In this document: in pieces, positions 7,350-13,117 of the stretch
Position numbering within the stretch: the stretch's first letter is position 1
Layout of the letters: every line of letters starts with the position of its first letter
Assembly: GCA_021731325.1 (NCBI GenBank)
Contig: JAKFXP010000104.1
Coordinates: 1 to 13,117, forward strand
Origin: Parcubacteria group bacterium
GTDB taxonomy: Bacteria; Patescibacteriota; Minisyncoccia; Phycocordibacterales; UBA12088
Direction: 5' to 3'
DNA: 13,117 nt
Made by a program: the position numbers and the translations under genes
The notes under the pieces: model-generated
Seen by the model: the letters and a program-made list of their open reading frames with translations, nothing else
Databases searched by the model: none
Told to the model about the DNA's origin: nothing

Positions 7350-7784
7350 TTATGCATACTGCCCCGAACTTCCAAACCCGCGCACACCACGTTCACTGTG
7401 CTCAAGACGAGACACCTCGACAATAGTCGGTATTTCTTTTTTCTGAATAATCATTTGTGCCACTTTGTGGTGACGCTCAATGGTGTAGACTTCAGTACTC
7501 AGATTCACCAAGCCTACCAGCACTTCCCCACGGTATCCCGCATCCACCACTCCTCCCAACGTCTTAAGACCGTGTGTGTGTGACAATCCACTCTTATCCC
7601 ACACCAATCCCACATACCCCTCTGGTATGGCGAGCGCTATACCCGTTCGCACCTGCGCGCGTGCACCAGGAGCAAGTACCACCTGCTCTGCCGCACAGAG
7701 GTCAAATGCCGCATCATCATCGTAGCTATATGATGGAAGAGGTACTGAGGGGTCGATGCGTTGTACGGGGAGCGTGAGTGGCAT
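7350..7784 (-). CDS. dut: dUTP diphosphatase (trimeric dUTPase)
   Basis: dUTPase hydrolyses dUTP to dUMP and pyrophosphate, keeping uracil out of DNA and supplying thymidylate synthase. The 144-residue product has normal length for the trimeric family and all five motifs in order: I AAFDLCA (25-31); II DKSGLS (63-68); III LGGVVDAGYRGEV (76-88, with catalytic Asp81 and base-stacking Tyr84); IV KVAQMII (107-113); V RGVRGFGSSG (132-141), containing the Phe that stacks on the uracil. Small departures from consensus are Lys for Arg in motif II and Arg for Gly before GFGSSG; neither suggests loss of function. It diverges from thyA across a 107-base region with nested inverted repeats. The ATG at 7784 has only a weak TAGGG upstream. 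Confidence 0.97.
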   Translation of the reverse strand: MPLTLPVQRIDPSVPLPSYSYDDDAAFDLCAAEQVVLAPGARAQVRTGIALAIPEGYVGLVWDKSGLSHTHGLKTLGGVVDAGYRGEVLVGLVNLSTEVYTIERHHKVAQMIIQKKEIPTIVEVSRLEHSERGVRGFGSSGQYA

Positions 7785-7815
7785 GTACCCTATGGTACAC
7801 TAGTCTGGATACCAT
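7785..7815. repeat. Two nested inverted repeats in the dut/thyA divergent region
   Basis: GTACC-CTAT-GGTAC (7785-7798) is a perfect inverted repeat abutting the dut start codon. Sharing its right arm, ATGGTA (7792-7797) and TACCAT (7810-7815) form a second perfect inverted repeat with a 12-base spacer. Together they fill most of the space between dut and the thyA -35 element (7823). The placement would suit a regulator binding site or a dut-mRNA structure; no known operator is recognised. Confidence 0.45.
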
Positions 7816-7822
7816 ACCACTG

Positions 7823-7851
7823 TTGACCTGGAGCGAACAAACCCGTACAGT
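7823..7851 (+). promoter_or_regulatory. Probable promoter of the thyA-HIT operon (TTGACC-17-TACAGT)
   Basis: TTGACC (7823-7828) matches the -35 consensus at five of six bases, and TACAGT (7846-7851) fits TATAAT at four of six, with a 17-base spacer. Transcription should begin near 7858, giving a leader of about 34 bases that carries the AAAGGAGA ribosome-binding site (7878-7885) before the ATG at 7892. Confidence 0.6.
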
Positions 7852-7891
7852 GCACCTAGATAATACCCACACACCATAAAGGAGAAATTGT

Positions 7892-8788
7892 ATGAACTAT
7901 CTACCCTACAGTGAACGCGTCCCAGACACCCAACACAGTGACCTGATGCGAAAAATTCTCTCAGAAGGCCGTGTCATCAACCCCATCCATGGTGAACCGG
8001 CATACATGCTCATGGGATTGCAAATGCGTTTCAATATGCGCAATGGATTTACACTCATTCCAACCCGAGACCTTACCAAATCCTTTCCTGGAGCACTGGG
8101 CGAACTCGCCGGATTCTTACACGGCGCGCATACCCTCGAAGAATTGCAGGAGTACGGCTGCCCAAAGGTGTTTTGGGAACGATGGGTCACCAAAGAAAAA
8201 TGCGAGATGTTCGGACTTCCCGAACATGAGCTCGGGCCTGGCTCGTATGGGCCGGGATGGACGGCACCGCCAGATGAACACGGCAAACCGTTTGACCAAA
8301 TTGGACACCTCATCAAACAGATTAAAGAGCGTCCGTACTTACGCACCCACTTTTTGAGCCCATGGATTCCCTGCTTTACGTTGCAGCACAGCACGCTCGT
8401 GCGTAAAGTAGTGGTCGCACCCTGTCACGGTTGGGTACACATTCTTGCATTCCCTGAGACAAAGGAGTTGTCGCTCCACCACTTCCAACGAAGTGGTGAT
8501 GTACCCGTCGGGGTGGTACTCAATATGGTAGAGTACGCCGCACTCGGCATGTTGCTAGCGCGCGAGATTGGCTATGAGTTTGTCGAATATGTACATACGA
8601 TATCAGATGCGCATATATACAAAAGTCAGATTCCGTACGTCGAAGAATTGCTCGCTCGAGAACCGAGACCATTTCCCACCGTTACCTTAGACCCAGCAAT
8701 TACTCATGTGTTAGATGCCCGTCGTGAGCATTTTACGCTCACCGACTACCATCCACACGAACACATGAGTATCCCGACCCCCATCTAA
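7892..8788 (+). CDS. thyA: Divergent thymidylate synthase (ThyA family)
   Basis: ThyA converts dUMP to dTMP with methylene-tetrahydrofolate. Aligned by eye with E. coli ThyA, the product (298 residues versus 264) keeps the catalytic APCH (Cys178, His179), QRSGD (199-203), Asn211, DAHIY (239-243), a Glu at 71 matching Glu58 in GELAGFLHG, FWERW (94-98) and GPGSYG (115-120). It also has the C-terminal YHPHEHMSIPTPI. Two phosphate-binding positions differ: the RTGTG block (Arg21) is replaced by a sequence near residues 29-36 without matching Arg, and the SRR pair reads LRT (150-152), so Arg127 appears replaced by Thr. Most of the extra length lies between residues 90 and 130 and before the catalytic loop. 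AAAGGAG lies seven bases before the ATG. It is followed after 13 bases by the HIT-like gene. Confidence 0.9.
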   Translation: MNYLPYSERVPDTQHSDLMRKILSEGRVINPIHGEPAYMLMGLQMRFNMRNGFTLIPTRDLTKSFPGALGELAGFLHGAHTLEELQEYGCPKVFWERWVTKEKCEMFGLPEHELGPGSYGPGWTAPPDEHGKPFDQIGHLIKQIKERPYLRTHFLSPWIPCFTLQHSTLVRKVVVAPCHGWVHILAFPETKELSLHHFQRSGDVPVGVVLNMVEYAALGMLLAREIGYEFVEYVHTISDAHIYKSQIPYVEELLAREPRPFPTVTLDPAITHVLDARREHFTLTDYHPHEHMSIPTPI

Positions 8789-8801
8789 TGAGGAGCTACG
8801 T

Positions 8802-9266
8802 ATGAGTACAAAGTACATAAACCTCGATCACGCACGCACCGATACCCAACGTATGGTTATGGAGCAAATTAAACACGATGGTGTGTGTCCGTTTTGTCGG
8901 ACACACCTCCCGTCGTACCACACCAAACCTATTCTGTTTGAAACGGCACACTGGATTGTAACCACCAATTTTGCACCATATACCGGCACTCAACACCACT
9001 TCCTCTTGATTGCACAGACACATGTCACGCAATTACACGAGCTCGGCAGCGATGCGCACCGTGATTTCTTTGCAATCATTGAGCGTCTAGGGCGTGAATA
9101 CGACATACCCGGTAGCACGCTCCTGATCCGTTCCGGCAACACAAAGTACACGGGCGGCACCGTAACTCATCTTCACGCACAGCTTATTGTTGGTGGGGCG
9201 AGCACCAAAGGAGCCGAACCAATACTCACCTGTGTGGGGTACAAAGTTCCTTCAACAACCGATTAG
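8802..9266 (+). CDS. HIT/GalT-superfamily protein with HLHAQ active site
   Basis: HIT-fold enzymes are nucleotide hydrolases or nucleotidyl transferases acting through a His-AMP-type intermediate. The 154-residue product has CPFC (29-32) with nearby histidines, probably a zinc site. It then has NFAPYTGTQHHFLLIAQTH (56-74), matching the family's P-x-x-G-x-x-hh-h-P-x-x-H region, and the active-site block THLHAQLIV (122-130). The order H-x-H-x-Q (123-127) is the pattern of the GalT/Ap4A-phosphorylase branch rather than the HxHxH of classic HIT hydrolases. The substrate cannot be told. The gene starts 13 bases after thyA with GAGGAG six bases upstream, so the two form an operon. Its stop codon overlaps that of the convergent deaminase gene by four bases. 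Confidence 0.85.
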   Translation: MSTKYINLDHARTDTQRMVMEQIKHDGVCPFCRTHLPSYHTKPILFETAHWIVTTNFAPYTGTQHHFLLIAQTHVTQLHELGSDAHRDFFAIIERLGREYDIPGSTLLIRSGNTKYTGGTVTHLHAQLIVGGASTKGAEPILTCVGYKVPSTTD

Positions 9267-10096
9267 TCGCGCACCAGTACAATCTCAATACGGTACGCTT
9301 TGAGGACCTCAAGCGCATCGAGACGCGAGTACCCATCACGATAATACACTTTTGAAACGCCCGCTTCTGCAAGGAGGCGGGCGCAATTTGCGCATGGAAA
9401 GGTCGTTACGTACACCAAAGCATCTTTGAGACTCACCCCCTCATGTGCCGCTCGTGCTACTATACTTGCCTCTGCATGAATCGAGGTATAAATCTCCGGA
9501 TGTTCTCCTGCATCAAAATTATCGCGTGGATTCCCTGCCGCAAAGAGATTGTAGTCCGACGGGAGATATCGGTTGTGCCCAACAAAAAGTACCGTGTTAT
9601 CGCGCATTGCCGCTGCACCAATCTGACGCCACCAGTCTGCACTTTTACGCTGCTCACCTTCGGCAACATGCATATACTTCTGATCAAGTGCGTCAGTGGT
9701 TATCGTTTGTCCAACCGGTACCTCAAGCTCCTGGAGGGTAATGGGCTTATCCCAGCGCAAAAATATATTCCTATACGTTATCGGATTGGCACCAAAGTAG
9801 GCTGCAGCAAGGGTATGACTCACCTCTTCTTCGGGCATCGTAATCGGTGCACACGCATCAGCAATCTGCTGCGCACGCGTTGCATCGAGAATCACTACCG
9901 CATCAAAAATACCGAGCCCCTCAATCGCCCGCTGTGTATCCTCAATCGGTAGTTGTCGTAGATCGCGTATGAGACGAGGAAAATCCTCTGCCACAAAATC
10001 AGGACCTATCAAACAGAGCGTGCCTCGGTGCGCACGAAACAACTCAAGGTACCCACTATGCAACACCGGGACATACGCAACAAGGTAAGTACTCAT
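9263..10096 (-). CDS. dCMP-deaminase-like protein with ~150-residue N-terminal extension
   Basis: The C-terminal part (about 155-277) is a zinc cytidine/deoxycytidylate deaminase domain. It has the zinc ligand and proton shuttle in IHAEA (206-210: His207, Glu209) and the ligands in TFPCANC (Cys235, Cys238), followed by GVSKVYYRDGYSRLDALEVL, which is typical of dCMP deaminases. Such an enzyme makes dUMP, the ThyA substrate. The N-terminal 150 residues are not part of the normal enzyme (about 150-190 residues in all). Their start, YVPVLHSGYLELF, resembles a worn HxGH nucleotidyltransferase motif, but this is speculative. The start ATG overlaps the stop of the upstream nucleotidyltransferase gene as ATGA, so the two are translationally coupled. 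Substrate choice (dCMP or another cytosine compound) is inferred from context. Confidence 0.87.
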   Translation of the reverse strand: MSTYLVAYVPVLHSGYLELFRAHRGTLCLIGPDFVAEDFPRLIRDLRQLPIEDTQRAIEGLGIFDAVVILDATRAQQIADACAPITMPEEEVSHTLAAAYFGANPITYRNIFLRWDKPITLQELEVPVGQTITTDALDQKYMHVAEGEQRKSADWWRQIGAAAMRDNTVLFVGHNRYLPSDYNLFAAGNPRDNFDAGEHPEIYTSIHAEASIVARAAHEGVSLKDALVYVTTFPCANCARLLAEAGVSKVYYRDGYSRLDALEVLKAYRIEIVLVRD

Positions 10097-10713
10097 AGGT
10101 TTCGTATACGTTCAAGCGACTCCTGTACCAACCCGGGGATACGTTCGGACAGTTCGCGAGCGAGTCGGTCTGCTCCATCAATCGTGAGGAAGCGTATGCG
10201 TGCCGTGGTACTCGTCGTTGCCTGAGGTGGCAATACGACCACCTGCTCACAGTATTCCTCGTACGCCGCAATCTCGTGTTCGGGAAAATCTTTGGTAGAC
10301 TCAGAAGCAATAAGTACGTGTGGCTGTACCGTTTTGATAAGGAGTCCAATATCTTGCCCGACGTCACGTGGCGTCAAGATAGACACGTGACGTAAGTGCG
10401 CAAGCATATTGAGTCGCTCCTGAAAGGGCACTACCGGACGATTTGGGCCTTTTCGCGCACGAGTAAACTCATCCGTATCAACACCCACGATCAATATATC
10501 TCCGTGCTCGAGCGCCTTTTCGAGATACCGCGCATGTCCTTCATGTATCATGTCGAACACTCCCTGGGTGAGCACAATACGGTACCCCATACGCTTGAGA
10601 TCCGACACCACGCCTGCAAGCTCATCGTAGTCAGCAAGGTACCGGTCTGCAAGATTTGCACCCGAACTCAAAATATTTTTTACGCTTGTTTTGGCGCCCG
10701 TCTCCTCAATCAT
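10093..10713 (-). CDS. RfaE/TagD-like nucleotidyltransferase (cytidylyltransferase fold)
   Basis: The 206-residue product has the cytidylyltransferase-like fold. The TQGVFDMIHEGHARYLEKA segment (49-67) contains the HxGH active-site motif (57-60), followed by DILIVGVDTDEF, then RPVVPFQERLNML (92-104), and a late TTSTTARIR (166-174) in the place of the family's ISTT-type motif. The closest families I recall are the adenylyltransferase domain of RfaE/HldE (heptose-1-phosphate) and TagD (glycerol-3-phosphate); the true substrate is unknown. The open frame extends far upstream to 11205, but that part is only the shadow of folA. The ATG at 10713 fits the domain start and sits nine bases after a good -10 element. 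The stop overlaps the deaminase start (ATGA). Confidence 0.88.
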   Translation of the reverse strand: MIEETGAKTSVKNILSSGANLADRYLADYDELAGVVSDLKRMGYRIVLTQGVFDMIHEGHARYLEKALEHGDILIVGVDTDEFTRARKGPNRPVVPFQERLNMLAHLRHVSILTPRDVGQDIGLLIKTVQPHVLIASESTKDFPEHEIAAYEEYCEQVVVLPPQATTSTTARIRFLTIDGADRLARELSERIPGLVQESLERIRNL

Positions 10714-10722
10714 AGTACCTGT

Positions 10723-10750
10723 ATCATACCAAACATGGACTCGATGCCAA
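10723..10750 (-). promoter_or_regulatory. Promoter of the nucleotidyltransferase-deaminase operon (TTGGCA-16-TATGAT, extended -10)
   Basis: On the minus strand TTGGCA (10745-10750) matches the -35 consensus at five of six bases. TATGAT (10723-10728) matches -10 at five of six and is preceded by TGG, an extended -10. The spacer is 16 bases. The -10 hexamer ends nine bases before the ATG at 10713, so transcription should start within about three bases of the start codon; the only ribosome-binding-site-like sequence (CAGGT) would then be mostly outside the mRNA. Confidence 0.65.
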
Positions 10751-10760
10751 TCATGCATCG

Positions 10761-10769
10761 TGGTACAGT
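10761..10769 (+). promoter_or_regulatory. Possible extended -10 (TGGTACAGT) of folA
   Basis: TGGTACAGT fits TGnTAnnnT, and its TACAGT hexamer is identical to the candidate thyA -10. There is no good -35. It ends 22 bases before the folA ATG at 10792 and lies about 30 bases from the oppositely directed promoter of the nucleotidyltransferase gene. Confidence 0.35.
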
Positions 10770-10791
10770 GATATGCATATCCAGGCATTAC

Positions 10792-11295
10792 ATGATTACA
10801 CCCCGCATTTCTCTTATTGCAGCACTCAGCACACACACTCGCGCCATTGGAAACAAGGGCGCGCTCCTCTGGCATATTCCCGAAGACCTCGCACGGTTTA
10901 AACGTATCACTACGGGTCATCCGATACTTATGGGGCAAGCTACGTTCCAGTCGATTGGACGGCCGTTGCCTGGACGGGACAACATCGTACTTTCGCACGA
11001 TGTCACCTACGCACCCGAGGGAGTGTATGTCGCACACACGCTCGATGATGCTCTCACCTACGCCCGCACCCACGACACGCAGGAAGTATTTGTGATAGGA
11101 GGCGGAATGGTGTACGCACAAACCATAGACATTGCTGACCGCCTGTACCTCACCCTGGTCGAGAGCACGAGTGATGGAGACACGTACTTCCCTCCGTACG
11201 AACACCTCCCCTTCAAAAAAATCGAAGAGGTGTACGCTTCGATTGCAGAAATGCGATATACATTTGTGACACTCGAACGCACTCTTACCTCCTAA
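10792..11295 (+). CDS. folA: Dihydrofolate reductase
   Basis: DHFR reduces dihydrofolate, the by-product of ThyA, to tetrahydrofolate with NADPH in the cytoplasm. The 167-residue product has the usual length and motifs: ISLIAALS (6-13), AIGNKGALLWHIPEDLARFK (18-37) with the active-site acid Asp32, GHPILMGQATFQSIGRPLPGRDNIVLS (42-68) and the NADPH-binding VFVIGGGMVYAQ near residue 100. The folate-binding and cofactor residues visible look intact. The ATG at 10792 has no clear ribosome-binding site (CCAGG at 10781-10785 is weak), but it begins the conserved domain; the longer open frame upstream is the shadow of the divergent gene. The stop shares four bases with the stop of the convergent deacetylase-glycosyltransferase gene. 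Confidence 0.97.
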   Translation: MITPRISLIAALSTHTRAIGNKGALLWHIPEDLARFKRITTGHPILMGQATFQSIGRPLPGRDNIVLSHDVTYAPEGVYVAHTLDDALTYARTHDTQEVFVIGGGMVYAQTIDIADRLYLTLVESTSDGDTYFPPYEHLPFKKIEEVYASIAEMRYTFVTLERTLTS

Positions 11296-13117
11296 ACAGC
11301 GACACCATCTCCCATCTGTTCACGAAAAAACTTTTCCGCAGAGCCCGTGCGCTTAAGCTTATTCCACTTCGTTGGTGAGCCATCGATCACTTTTAACACC
11401 ACCAAGAAAATAATAATTGAATAGAGGAAGAGGTACGCAAATCGCTGCACGGGCACGAGTGCCACAAAGCGACGGGTCTCTTTTGGTTCCTGCAAAAATG
11501 CAACGTACGCATACACCATGTCGAGGAAGGTGAAGATCACGAGTGGTAACAATGCCGGATGCATCATACCCATCGCAAGCCCAATCAGTATCGATATATT
11601 CAACACCAGCGCAGCAACCGGCATGACAATATTAAAAAGAAACGCATAGGGTAATGAAAACCATCCCAAGCGGAGCGCTCGGTCTCCCATCAGTGAGTGT
11701 CGGTATTTCCACAAACACTGAAAGGTGCCATACGTCCAACGAAAACGCTGTAGATAAAATGAGCGCAGCGAGGTGGGCACTTCAGTGTACGCGATAGCCT
11801 CAGGCACAAACACCACTCCGTAGTTCATTTCGAGAATCGCAAGGGTGAGATCCTGATCCTCAACCAAGGTATCCTCCGAATACCCTCCCGCCGCAATAAT
11901 CACCTCCTTGCGCCACGCCCCCACCGCACCCGGCACAATATTTACTGCACCGAGCCACGAAATGACCTCTTTATCAATATTTTGCCCCACCATATATTCA
12001 AGGTATTGGTATTTTTCGAGTGCAGTTGAGGTATTGGCGGGAATAATCTTACCTGCCGTGGCACCGATACGCGGCTCAGCAAAGGGGCGTACGACCGCAT
12101 CAATGCAGCCGCGATCAAGCACCGTATCACCATCAATCGCCACCACCACATCTCCCGTTGCATGGGCAATACCAAAATTGAGTGCGGACGATTTGCCCCC
12201 ATTCGGCTTGGTGATCGCCCGCACAATCGAAGGGTACTCTGCTTGCATCGCCTGTGCATGCGCAAACGTATCATCCTTTGACCCATCATCAACCACAATA
12301 ATCTCGTCCGGTTGTCGAGTATTTGCCAATACGGATCGTACCGTGGCGCGTACATTTTCCGACTCATCCCATGCAGGAATAAGTACGGTCACCTTCCCCT
12401 CAAACCGGGGCAAGAGTAAATCCTCCCGCACCGCATTCCGTCGTTGCCGCAGTTTAAACCCAAGAAACAATGCAATACGAATGAGTGCAACTAGGGTGAT
12501 GAATGCGACCAGTACCGAGAGTATTGGATTACTCCAGGTAGATACCAGCAATACCCCCAAGGTCAGGATGTCACTCATTGTACGGTCAACCGGTGGCATC
12601 ACTTGCTCATCTCGCAAACCAAGAAGTGTGGGGAGGGGTACCACGGTATACCCATAGGCATCAATCATTGCCAATATTTCCGGCAATGCTTCAGCTGTCT
12701 GTTGTTCATCGTGGAGCAGAAAAATATGTTGGTCGAAGCCATAAAATCGCGTTTTTTTGGCTTCGAGGGCAGCACGCATCTCGTCGATTGCCGCACTTTT
12801 TGATTCAACCGTCCAGTCGTCCGAGTCAAGGTCGACGCCGATCGGCACGTACCCAGCCTCATACACCCAATCCCACACCGGCTTTTCACCGGGACGAGGG
12901 GTCACCTGAAATGGCTCCATGCCGAGCAGGTAGGGTGGGCGATACAAAATAGTCGAATGTCCCGTGAGTGCTTCTACCAGTTTGTTGGTCTGGTTGAGCT
13001 CATACGTAATGCGCTCTTTACTCTCCTGCACCTCCGGCGCATGAGTAAACGTATGATTACCAATCGTGTGACCCTCGAGAGACATCCGCTTCACCAATTG
13101 AGGGTGTCGCATGACGT
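11292..13117 (-). CDS. Polysaccharide deacetylase - family 2 glycosyltransferase fusion, N-terminus outside window
   Basis: The frame is open to the right edge (608 codons visible). The first part is a NodB-type deacetylase: GNHTFTH (metal-binding His), RPPYLLG, VDLDSDDW and FLLHDE are seen, while the family's first motif (TFDDG) must lie beyond the edge. After a membrane region (about residues 185-220 from the Met at 13112) comes a processive GT2 domain. Its motifs are IPAWDESENV, VVDDGS (Asp275/Asp276), IDGDT (327-329), VEDQD (418-421) and QRFRW (455-459), followed by three to four membrane helices (about 485-575). The layout is that of synthases that polymerise an N-acetyl-hexosamine or similar sugar across the membrane and deacetylate it outside. 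Bifunctional fusions of this type are known in actinobacteria and other phyla. The product polymer is not known. Confidence 0.93.
   Translation of the reverse strand, partial: VMRHPQLVKRMSLEGHTIGNHTFTHAPEVQESKERITYELNQTNKLVEALTGHSTILYRPPYLLGMEPFQVTPRPGEKPVWDWVYEAGYVPIGVDLDSDDWTVESKSAAIDEMRAALEAKKTRFYGFDQHIFLLHDEQQTAEALPEILAMIDAYGYTVVPLPTLLGLRDEQVMPPVDRTMSDILTLGVLLVSTWSNPILSVLVAFITLVALIRIALFLGFKLRQRRNAVREDLLLPRFEGKVTVLIPAWDESENVRATVRSVLANTRQPDEIIVVDDGSKDDTFAHAQAMQAEYPSIVRAITKPNGGKSSALNFGIAHATGDVVVAIDGDTVLDRGCIDAVVRPFAEPRIGATAGKIIPANTSTALEKYQYLEYMVGQNIDKEVISWLGAVNIVPGAVGAWRKEVIIAAGGYSEDTLVEDQDLTLAILEMNYGVVFVPEAIAYTEVPTSLRSFYLQRFRWTYGTFQCLWKYRHSLMGDRALRLGWFSLPYAFLFNIVMPVAALVLNISILIGLAMGMMHPALLPLVIFTFLDMVYAYVAFLQEPKETRRFVALVPVQRFAYLFLYSIIIFLVVLKVIDGSPTKWNKLKRTGSAEKFFREQMGDGVAV

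Noticed and set aside
5510..10765. GTGGTA/TACCAC hexamer near the glyA, dut/thyA and folA promoters as a shared operator
   Set aside because: The same hexamer occurs often inside coding regions (for example near 2306, 7676, 8513, 8914, 10205 and 12637) and partly coincides with extended -10 sequences, so promoter specificity is not supported.
10714..11205. Long minus-strand open frame extending the nucleotidyltransferase N-terminus to 370 residues
   Set aside because: It lies fully antisense to folA, has cysteine-rich low-quality sequence, and the recognisable domain begins just after the ATG at 10713.
1..13117. Transposons, prophage, CRISPR or defence islands
   Set aside because: No transposase, integrase, Cas, toxin-antitoxin or restriction gene and no regularly spaced repeat was found.

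Overview
The window reads as ordinary, densely packed bacterial chromosome, probably from a member of the Patescibacteria / Candidate Phyla Radiation (Parcubacteria-like). This assignment is an inference from small genes, very short spacers, divergent versions of core enzymes and the gene set; no marker gene here proves it. TGA is used as a stop codon in several genes, so the TGA=Gly code of Gracilibacteria and Absconditabacteria does not apply. No rRNA, tRNA, IS element, prophage or CRISPR array was found, and no gene-free stretch exceeds about 170 bases.

Layout. Bases 1-551 (minus) hold the N-terminal part of a DUF2339-type membrane protein that runs off the left edge. Bases 651-1207 (plus) form one isolated transcription unit: a consensus sigma70 promoter, an unrecognised 144-residue protein, and a strong hairpin terminator. 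From 1239 to about 6360 the minus strand carries, in transcription order, a membrane-anchored extracytoplasmic protein of unknown function, glyA, an acidic hypothetical protein, a YgjP/DUF45 zinc metallopeptidase and an ABC exporter. An L,D-transpeptidase follows on the plus strand (6484-7032). It meets a 57-residue single-pass membrane protein (minus, 7085-7258) at a shared hairpin. Next come dut (minus) and, divergently, thyA and a HIT/GalT-like gene (plus). A dCMP-deaminase-like gene, translationally coupled to a RfaE/TagD-like nucleotidyltransferase, lies on the minus strand; folA is divergent on the plus strand. The right end is a partial polysaccharide deacetylase-glycosyltransferase 2 fusion (minus).

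Function. The main theme is thymidylate supply. The dCMP deaminase and dUTPase can both yield dUMP. ThyA would convert dUMP to dTMP using methylene-tetrahydrofolate. GlyA makes that cofactor and DHFR regenerates tetrahydrofolate. All five lie within about 7 kb, on both strands. A second theme is the cell envelope: the L,D-transpeptidase, the deacetylase-glycosyltransferase fusion, the ABC exporter and several small membrane proteins.

Points most worth a second look are the divergent ThyA (catalytic residues kept, two phosphate-binding arginines apparently replaced), the unexplained 150-residue N-terminal region of the deaminase, the orphan transcription unit at 651-1207, a repeated 9-base distance between a -10-like hexamer and the start codon that suggests leaderless mRNAs, and nested inverted repeats in the dut/thyA divergent region.
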